Part shown: piece after piece, positions 1 to 4,833 of the stretch
Layout: each line of letters opens with the position of its first letter
Numbering within the stretch: position 1 is the first letter of the stretch
Assembly (NCBI GenBank): GCA_964555675.1
Contig: CAZKTU010000285.1
Location: forward strand, 1 to 7,676
Length of the DNA: 7,676 nucleotides
Reading direction: 5' to 3'
Origin: CAIWXH01 sp964555675
Lineage (GTDB): Bacteria > Chloroflexota > Chloroflexia > Chloroflexales > Chloroflexaceae
Made by a program: the position numbers and the translations under genes
The notes under the pieces: generated by a model
What the model saw: the letters and a program-made list of their open reading frames with translations, nothing else
Database searches by the model: none
Told to the model about the DNA's origin: nothing

Positions 1-60
1 ACGGGCGATTGCGAAAATGGGAACTGGACAAATCTCTGGACACTTCACATGCTGCGTGCT

Positions 61-83
61 TACCAGCCGTAGCGCGGCTGGTA
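61..83. repeat. 9-bp perfect inverted repeat (hairpin)
   Basis: The arms taccagccg (61-69) and cggctggta (75-83) are exact reverse complements around a 5-base loop, tagcg. The stem is GC-rich and would fold stably in RNA from either strand. Neither side is followed by a T-tract, so it is not a standard intrinsic terminator. It could be a terminator of another kind, a protein site, or an end of a degraded element. Confidence 0.6.
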
Positions 84-160
84 CGTGCGTTTAGGTCCAA
101 TCGAAGCAATTGACGGCGCTGCCGTGGTGCAGGTCTTCGTCGGGGTCTGGCTCGCCTTGA

Positions 161-373
161 ACAGCGCCCTGCGCTCCTCCGGCGTGCTTGATGAGCAGGA
201 GGTTTCCGCCGGCGCGAAGCGCTATCGCCCTAGCGAAGCTGGCGGCGCACCAGGGATGGCTCGGTGGTAACACGCTAGCCCACTGGAGCCCCAATATCGC
301 CCTTGCCCAGCGGGTGCTCAGCCCGGTATTGAACGAACTGATGCAGCCGTGGCTCGCTGAAGCACCGGCATAG
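161..373 (+). pseudogene. Possible 3' remnant of a decayed gene
   Basis: This frame opens after a stop at 158-160 and ends at the TAG at 371-373. The most likely internal starts are TTG 188 or ATG 191, but no good ribosome binding site decides between them. From about 215 the codons have strong G/C third positions, and the residues read like the tail of a real protein (for example LAKLAAHQGWLGGNTLAHW, then MQPWLAEAPA). A second plus frame, 85-270, is gene-like up to about 230, where this one takes over. A single frameshift would join them. I do not recognise the protein. A chance open frame in GC-rich DNA is equally possible. Confidence 0.2.
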
Positions 374-440
374 CGTGCGCAGCCATCGGGCCATCCATCA
401 AAGTGAGAGCGTCCCGGCGGAAAACGGGTCCAGGCAGCGA

Positions 441-2921
441 CTATGTTCGCTCGCCATCTGCGCTTTGCTTGAGCAGGGCGGCGATCAGGCGTAGGAGCGC
501 CAGCAAGCTGACGGGCTTTGCCAGATACTCGTTTGCCCCGGCTCCAATGTAGCGCTCACGATCCCCTGGCAAGACCAGGGACGTCAGCGCGATGATCGGC
601 GTGGCGGCTAAGGCCACCTCTTCCCGTGCATACCGGATCACGCTCAGGCCATCTAGCTCTGGCATCTGGGTATCGATGAGCACAATGTCGGGGTGCTGGG
701 CCCGGAACTGGGCAAGTGCCTCGCTCCCCGTGCGCGCCGCCGTCACAATACAGCCCACTCGCGTCAGCTGCTCGACGTAGAGCTCCAGGGTCGGCTCGTG
801 GTCGTCAGCAACCAGTACACGCGCAGGGTGAATCCAGGCCTGCTGCAGCTCCGCTCTGGCTCGTCCTGACTCCAGCGAAGGGAAGTTGTCATCCTCAGTC
901 CAGGGGAGCGTTATGGTAAAGCGGCTCCCCACTCCTGGGAGGCTCGCCACCTGCACGCTGCCCCCGTGGAGTTCGGTCAGCCGCTGCACCAGGGTCAGCC
1001 CCAGCCCGATCCCCTCATAGGAGCGTGCCAGCCGTCCGTCGACTTGCGTGAAAGGGCGGAACAACCGCTCCATATCCTCTGGGGTAATACCGATCCCCGT
1101 GTCCCACACCGTGAAGGTGATTTGCTCAAGCGCAGCCTTACCCTCTACTTCCAGGCCCACGCTCCCGTGCGCCGGTGTGAATTTCACCGCGTTGTCCAGC
1201 AGATTGACGAGAATTTGGGTCAGGCGGCGCTCGTCGCCACGCAGCCCTTCGAGCCCAAACGCCACCATCGGCAGCAGCCGGATCTCCTTCACGCGCGCGC
1301 GGTCAGCCACGAGCTGTAGTGCCTTGCGGCAGAGGGGCTCCACATTGACAGGCATCATGTCAAGCTGGATAGTCCCTGCCTTGATGCGGGTCAGTTCGAG
1401 GATATTCGACAGGATGCCGAGCAAATGACGCCCGCCGTTCACGACGCGTTCCAGGGCCTGGTACTGTCGCGGATTCAACGGCCCGTAGGTGTCATCCATC
1501 AGCCCCTCGCTGATCCCCAGCACCGCGTTGAGTGGCGTGCGCAGCTCGTGGCTCATCATTGCCAGGAACTCGTCCTTAAGCCGGAGCGCCCGGGTTAGCT
1601 CGGCATTGGCCTTGCTTAGGGCCTCAGCCTGGGCCTCCAGCACCTGCTCAGCCTGCTTACGAGTCGTCACATCAATATGGGAGCCGAGCATGCGCGTTGG
1701 CTGACCCTGCGTGTCGTAGAACAGCGAAGCCTGGGCCAGGATCCAATGGTAGGTGCCGTCGCGATGTCGCATGCGGAACTCATTCCAGTAGTCGTCATGC
1801 GGCTCCTGAATGAACGCGCGCACCTTCTCGATTGCCGCCCCCAGATCGTCGGGGTGAACCCGCTGCTCCCACTCCGCGAAGTCGTTCGCAAACGCACCTT
1901 GCGTATAGCCGAGCATGTGCTGATACTCAGGTGAGAAGTACACCTGATTGGTACCCAGATCCCAATCCCAGAGGCCGACCTTTGCGGCCTGGACGGCGAG
2001 TTGGAGCCGTTCCTGTGTCGCCTTCAGATTGGCGGTGCGCTCTCGCACTCGCTGCTCCAGGTCATCACTGCTCCGCTGGAGCGCAGCCTCTACGGCCTTC
2101 TGATCTGTGATATCGACGTTCACACCGTACCACGCACTTACCGTTCCGTTTGTTTCTCGCACCGGGCGACCACGGGTCAAAAACCAGCGGTAGTCGCCAT
2201 CAGCCCCGCGCAGGCGCTGCTCCACCTCAAAGGAGATCCCAGTACGCATGCTCTCGGCCCATCGCGCCTCGGTCTCTGCGCGATCTTCGGGGTGGAGAGC
2301 CTGTATCCAGCCGGCGCCAAGGGCCTGCTCCTCGCACATTCCCGTAAACGCGAGCCAGCCCTCATTCAGGTAGTCGATATACCCATCGGGGCGCGCCGAC
2401 CAGATGAGTGCGGGAATGGTGTTGGTGATCGTCCGAAGTATGTGCTCCTGGTTCTGCAAGAGCTGTTCGGCTCGCTTCTGCTCGGTAATGTCTATGGTCA
2501 AGATGAGTAGCCCTTCGGGCATGGGCTCAATCTTCCACTCAAACCAGCGCTCTTGACCATGCGGAAACGTAAATCGCCCATCGATGCGCGCAGGGACACG
2601 CTCGCGCATCACCCGCTGCTCCACCTGGAAGAACTCTGCGGCCTCGATCCCCGGCCAGCATTCCATGACCGTTCGCCCCAGCAGTTCCTCGCGAGGGCGC
2701 TGGGCCTGGCGCTCAGCGGCATCGTTGATATAAAGGTAGCGCCAGTCGGTGTCGATTAGCAGCACGCCTTCCTGTATCAGGTTCAGCACCCGCTGAATAT
2801 GCTGCTCGGCAGGGGCCGCCTGGGCGCTGACAATGCCTTCAAGCTCGGCGTTGCGGGCCCGAAGGCGTATGACCTCAGCAAGCAACTCGGTCTCTGATGG
2901 GGTTAGTGCTGCCTTATTCAT
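441..2921 (-). CDS. Soluble hybrid histidine kinase, PAS-PAS-PAS-HisKA-HATPase-REC
   Basis: This 826-residue protein should sense a signal through its PAS domains, phosphorylate its own histidine and pass the phosphate to its receiver. An N-terminal heptad-like helix (about 10-32) precedes PAS1 (42-150), PAS2 (155-275) and PAS3 (305-423). PAS2 and PAS3 carry the HPEDR and HPDDL motifs of PAS_3-type domains. Linker helices at about 276-305 and 420-450 lead into the dimerisation domain. The phospho-acceptor is H458 in MMSHELRTPLN. The ATPase shows N573/N577 (N box), D607 in WDTGIGI, and GIGLGL at 637-642. The C-terminal receiver (700-818) has D706/D707, phospho-acceptor D750, T780 and K802. No membrane segment, signal peptide, Hpt or DNA-binding domain is visible. 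The ATG at 2921 is preceded by GAGG with a short 3-base spacing. The gene is divergent from the REC-CpaE operon. Its ligand cannot be told from sequence. Confidence 0.95.
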   Translation of the reverse strand: MNKAALTPSETELLAEVIRLRARNAELEGIVSAQAAPAEQHIQRVLNLIQEGVLLIDTDWRYLYINDAAERQAQRPREELLGRTVMECWPGIEAAEFFQVEQRVMRERVPARIDGRFTFPHGQERWFEWKIEPMPEGLLILTIDITEQKRAEQLLQNQEHILRTITNTIPALIWSARPDGYIDYLNEGWLAFTGMCEEQALGAGWIQALHPEDRAETEARWAESMRTGISFEVEQRLRGADGDYRWFLTRGRPVRETNGTVSAWYGVNVDITDQKAVEAALQRSSDDLEQRVRERTANLKATQERLQLAVQAAKVGLWDWDLGTNQVYFSPEYQHMLGYTQGAFANDFAEWEQRVHPDDLGAAIEKVRAFIQEPHDDYWNEFRMRHRDGTYHWILAQASLFYDTQGQPTRMLGSHIDVTTRKQAEQVLEAQAEALSKANAELTRALRLKDEFLAMMSHELRTPLNAVLGISEGLMDDTYGPLNPRQYQALERVVNGGRHLLGILSNILELTRIKAGTIQLDMMPVNVEPLCRKALQLVADRARVKEIRLLPMVAFGLEGLRGDERRLTQILVNLLDNAVKFTPAHGSVGLEVEGKAALEQITFTVWDTGIGITPEDMERLFRPFTQVDGRLARSYEGIGLGLTLVQRLTELHGGSVQVASLPGVGSRFTITLPWTEDDNFPSLESGRARAELQQAWIHPARVLVADDHEPTLELYVEQLTRVGCIVTAARTGSEALAQFRAQHPDIVLIDTQMPELDGLSVIRYAREEVALAATPIIALTSLVLPGDRERYIGAGANEYLAKPVSLLALLRLIAALLKQSADGERT

Positions 2922-3139
2922 ATACCTCTACACTGAGCTGTGCAAGCACGGTTTGGGTATCAATGCGCTACGCTAGAACACCGCGTCGGCCACGTACATG
3001 GCGGTGATATGCTTATTGCGCAGAAAGCCTGGAGTTACAACAAAAAGTCGGTTTTTCGGCTTGCAATTTCGAGCGTCAGGGAAGGTGTCTGATTACAGCT
3101 AACTTACATGCGAACATAGTGCGTGTGGTTGTGAGCCTT

Positions 3140-3150
3140 TATACTGTATA
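3140..3150. repeat. Short palindrome TATAC-T-GTATA
   Basis: Five-base arms TATAC and GTATA are separated by one base. The same half-sites recur at 3263-3274 with a two-base spacer, so the pair may be two copies of one operator. TATACT also resembles a -10 hexamer on the plus strand, but no matching -35 lies at the right distance. Short AT-rich palindromes also arise by chance. Confidence 0.35.
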
Positions 3151-3162
3151 CAAGTCTGATTT

Positions 3163-3221
3163 AGCTGTCGCAGAAGCGTAAATTCCACATAAGATTTCAT
3201 GTCGTTCTGTGGCGACAAGCT
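3163..3221. repeat. Imperfect 59-nt stem-loop
   Basis: Three successive arm segments pair across the element. AGCT (3163-3166) pairs with AGCT (3218-3221), GTCGC (3167-3171) with GCGAC (3212-3216), and AGAA (3172-3175) with TTCT (3205-3208). There is a one-base bulge at 3217 and an asymmetric bulge at 3209-3211. AAAT (3180-3183) and ATTT (3194-3197) could close the inner loop. The total is about 13 bp in the outer stem. It could be a structured leader, a small RNA or a binding site. It matches no riboswitch family I recognise. Confidence 0.4.
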
Positions 3222-3261
3222 GAAGGGGTGCTCTTTGGTAATGGGGCGCTTATCGAAAACT

Positions 3262-3275
3262 CTATACTAGTATAG
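3262..3275. repeat. Perfect 14-bp palindrome CTATACTAGTATAG
   Basis: The 14 bases are fully self-complementary, with no spacer. The core TATAC..GTATA matches the half-sites at 3140-3150. Because it is symmetric it shows a -10-like TATACT on both strands, so a bound dimer here could block or direct transcription either way. It lies between the two divergent genes, about 340 bp from the kinase start. The operator role is an inference. Confidence 0.5.
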
Positions 3276-3305
3276 TATTTGCCCGTTACGAGAGTGGATT
3301 ACAGA

Positions 3306-3327
3306 CATGTCCCAGGTTGGGCACATG
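3306..3327. repeat. Bulged hairpin CATGTCCCA / TGGGcACATG
   Basis: CATGT (3306-3310) pairs with ACATG (3323-3327), and CCCA (3311-3314) pairs with TGGG (3318-3321). The loop is three bases, with a single bulged C at 3322. Its right arm overlaps the TG of an extended -10-like sequence at 3326-3334, so a protein bound here could compete with RNA polymerase. There is no T-tract after it on the plus strand. Confidence 0.35.
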
Positions 3328-3334
3328 CTATAAC
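3326..3334 (+). promoter_or_regulatory. Extended -10-like sequence TGCTATAAC (copy 1)
   Basis: TGCTATAAC matches the extended -10 consensus TGnTATAAT at all but the last base. The same ten bases, TGCTATAACG, recur at 3562-3571 just ahead of the REC-CpaE gene. I see no good -35 at 17-18 bases. A plus-strand transcript from here would run through the 30-bp palindrome and into the assembly gap. This is weak evidence by itself. Confidence 0.25.
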
Positions 3335-3376
3335 GCGTCGTACAATCTTGCGAAACTATCGTTATTAAGCTGGTGA

Positions 3377-3406
3377 GTAGATATATGCCAGATGGCATAT
3401 ATCTAC
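3377..3406. repeat. Perfect 14-bp-arm palindrome, 2-base centre
   Basis: The arms GTAGATATATGCCA (3377-3390) and TGGCATATATCTAC (3393-3406) are exact reverse complements around GA. A two-base centre is too tight for an RNA loop without opening some pairs, so a dimeric protein site on DNA is as likely as a hairpin. There is no T-tract on either side, which argues against an intrinsic terminator. It ends 26 bases before the assembly gap. It could be the operator of the plus-strand operon or of a gene hidden in the gap, or the end of an element that broke the assembly. Confidence 0.65.
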
Positions 3407-3432
3407 AAGCGGCGGGCCTGTGGTAAATCGGC

Positions 3433-3532
3433 NNNNNNNNNNNNNNNNNNNNNNNNNNNNNNNNNNNNNNNNNNNNNNNNNNNNNNNNNNNNNNNNNNNN
3501 NNNNNNNNNNNNNNNNNNNNNNNNNNNNNNNN
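3433..3532. other. Assembly gap (exactly 100 N)
   Basis: One hundred consecutive N follow the palindrome. A run of exactly 100 is a common placeholder for a gap of unknown length in scaffolds, so the real distance between 3432 and 3533 is uncertain and could include a gene. Open frames drawn across it are meaningless. The flanking order depends on scaffold evidence that cannot be seen here. Confidence 0.95.
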
Positions 3533-3561
3533 TGACGGCTCCTCGCAGCATTGCCGCTACC

Positions 3562-3570
3562 TGCTATAAC
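3562..3570 (+). promoter_or_regulatory. Candidate extended -10 promoter of the REC-CpaE gene
   Basis: TGCTATAAC agrees with TGnTATAAT at every specified base except the last. It ends 12 bases before the GGAGG ribosome binding site. A start of transcription about seven bases downstream would give a short leader of roughly 16 bases. No clear -35 hexamer is seen, which extended -10 promoters can tolerate. Use of this consensus in the host lineage is assumed. Confidence 0.4.
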
Positions 3571-3582
3571 GAAACGATAGGT

Positions 3583-3587
3583 GGAGG
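3583..3587 (+). promoter_or_regulatory. Ribosome binding site GGAGG that sets the start at 3593
   Basis: GGAGG lies five bases before ATG 3593. An in-frame GTG at 3581 would be the longest possible start, but it would put the Shine-Dalgarno sequence inside the coding region. ATG 3593 is therefore preferred. Confidence 0.8.
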
Positions 3588-3592
3588 TTCCT

Positions 3593-4813
3593 ATGACATC
3601 CTCTCCCGGCCGCATTCTGATTGTTGACGATACCGCGCTGAACCTGAAAATGACCTCGCTCGCGCTCGGCCCCGCAGGCTATGAGATCGACACCGCGCCA
3701 AACGGACGTGCGGCCCTTGATCGCGCAGTACTCTTCCAGCCTGACCTGATCATCCTGGATGTGATGATGCCCGATATCGACGGCTACGAGGTCTGTCGAC
3801 GACTGCGCCGGATGCCCGCGTTCACTCAGCGCCCCATCCTCATGCTTACCGCGAACGATAGCCTGGAGGAGCGCGTATGCGGCCTGGAGGCCGGGGCCGA
3901 CGACTATATGAGCAAACCCTTCCAGGCGGCCGAGCTTCAGGCCCGCGTGCGCGCTCTGCTCCGACGTGCCGCTCCTGCGACACTGCAGCCCCGAACAGCG
4001 CAGGGCCGGTCGCTTGCGCTCTTCTCGTTGCGCGGTGGAGTTGGTGTCTCGACCCTGGCCACCAACCTTGCGGTTGGCCTGGCCCAGATCTGGAACGAGC
4101 CGGTCGCTCTGGTGGATCTCGCGCTGGCCAGCGGTCAGTGCGCCCTGATGCTCAATCTGCCGTTGCGTGCGACCTGGGGTGACATGGCAGAACTGCCATT
4201 CGCAGAGATCGACGACGAACTGATCGACCAGGTATTAATCTCCCATACGAGCGGGGTGCGCGTGCTCGCGGCCGCCGCGCGTGTCGAGCAGAGCGAACTG
4301 ATTACCGGCGAGAAGGTGCGTTATACGCTCGATTTGCTCCGCGCGCGCTTCCCCTATGTGGTGCTCGACCTGCCACACGATTTCAGCGATACCACCCTCG
4401 CAGGCCTCGATAGCGCCGACAAAATTATCCTGCTGCTTGCGCCGGAGATTGCCTCGGTGCGCGCTGCCATCAGCGCTCTGGATGTCTTCGCTAAACTCGA
4501 CTACCCGGCTGAGAAGGTCATCCTGCTGCTCAATAGTACCGTCGGCCAGGGTGGCCTGGCCCGCGCCGAGATAGAGAAGGCGCTCCGCCGCCCAATCGCG
4601 CAGGCGCTGCCCTACGCAGCGGAGCTCTATCTGAGCGCACTGAACCGTGGCGTGCCCCCGGTGCTCGAGCTGGCGACCAAGCCACTCGGCGGGATCCTTG
4701 AGCGCTGGGCTTTCCAGCTAAGCGCTGAGGAGCAGCGCGCCAAACGACCGCCTGACCCAACCCCTGCCTGGCTGCGGGTGACCCAGACTGCTCAGCAGCG
4801 CAAGGCCAACTAG
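3593..4813 (+). CDS. Response regulator: REC domain fused to CpaE/TadZ-like MinD/ParA domain
   Basis: This 406-residue protein has an N-terminal receiver (7-125) with D12/D13, phospho-acceptor D56 in ILDVMMP, T86 and K108. A short linker joins it to a CpaE-like domain of the MinD/ParA superfamily (about 138-375). CpaE/TadZ proteins usually place Flp/Tad pilus machinery at the cell pole. Family hallmarks here are a P-loop SLRGGVGVST (145-154), a Walker A'-like LVDLALASG (173-181) and VVLDLPHDF (256-264). The P-loop lacks both lysines of KGGxGK[ST]: R147 and V152 replace them. In the A' region A177 stands where the usual second aspartate would be. ATP hydrolysis is therefore doubtful. No Tad pilus gene is visible, so a pilus role rests on family resemblance only. 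The gene ends 20 bases before the next kinase, probably one operon. It has no DNA-binding domain. Confidence 0.93.
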   Translation: MTSSPGRILIVDDTALNLKMTSLALGPAGYEIDTAPNGRAALDRAVLFQPDLIILDVMMPDIDGYEVCRRLRRMPAFTQRPILMLTANDSLEERVCGLEAGADDYMSKPFQAAELQARVRALLRRAAPATLQPRTAQGRSLALFSLRGGVGVSTLATNLAVGLAQIWNEPVALVDLALASGQCALMLNLPLRATWGDMAELPFAEIDDELIDQVLISHTSGVRVLAAAARVEQSELITGEKVRYTLDLLRARFPYVVLDLPHDFSDTTLAGLDSADKIILLLAPEIASVRAAISALDVFAKLDYPAEKVILLLNSTVGQGGLARAEIEKALRRPIAQALPYAAELYLSALNRGVPPVLELATKPLGGILERWAFQLSAEEQRAKRPPDPTPAWLRVTQTAQQRKAN

Positions 4814-4833
4814 CTACAAAACCCAAGGGACCT

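Larger units (their letters stand above)
1..440. other. 440-bp stretch with no convincing gene
   Basis: No open frame here has a recognisable domain, a good ribosome binding site or a convincing length. The plus strand has a frame from 85 to 270 and another ending at 373. The minus strand has a frame at 91-294. All are about 60-67 codons and overlap one another. Third positions are GC-rich in more than one frame, so composition does not settle the strand. The stretch lies downstream of the minus-strand kinase, whose stop is at 441-443, and I see no strong hairpin plus T-tract terminator for that gene. The segment may contain decayed coding sequence. Confidence 0.6.
2922..3432. other. Palindrome-rich, AT-richer divergent intergenic region (left part)
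   Basis: This is the readable part of the region between the minus-strand kinase start and the assembly gap. It is clearly less GC-rich than the genes on either side. No open frame in it has domain content. It holds a cluster of symmetric sequences, each listed separately, and should contain the promoter of the minus-strand kinase. I found no convincing -35/-10 pair for that gene. The length and the number of inverted repeats are more than two simple promoters need, so it may also encode a small structured RNA or carry several operators. Confidence 0.55.

Noticed and set aside
61..83. Hairpin as intrinsic terminator
   Set aside because: The stem is perfect, but no T-tract follows on either strand. 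It is kept only as an inverted repeat.
966..2510. Plus-strand frames of 117-169 codons opposite the first kinase
   Set aside because: No domain content, and they overlap conserved kinase motifs on the minus strand. They are GC-rich shadow frames.
3042..3062. Stem with a five-T run on the minus strand, terminator-like
   Set aside because: On the minus strand the six-pair stem has a C.A mismatch, and two of the T residues are inside the stem. It would also lie upstream of the minus-strand kinase with no gene ending there.
3241..3270. Nine-codon mini-ORF starting at ATG 3241
   Set aside because: No good ribosome binding site at the right distance, and the frame runs into the palindrome. It is likely chance.
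3267..3615. Minus-strand open frames spanning the N run
   Set aside because: They exist only because N codons are not read as stops.
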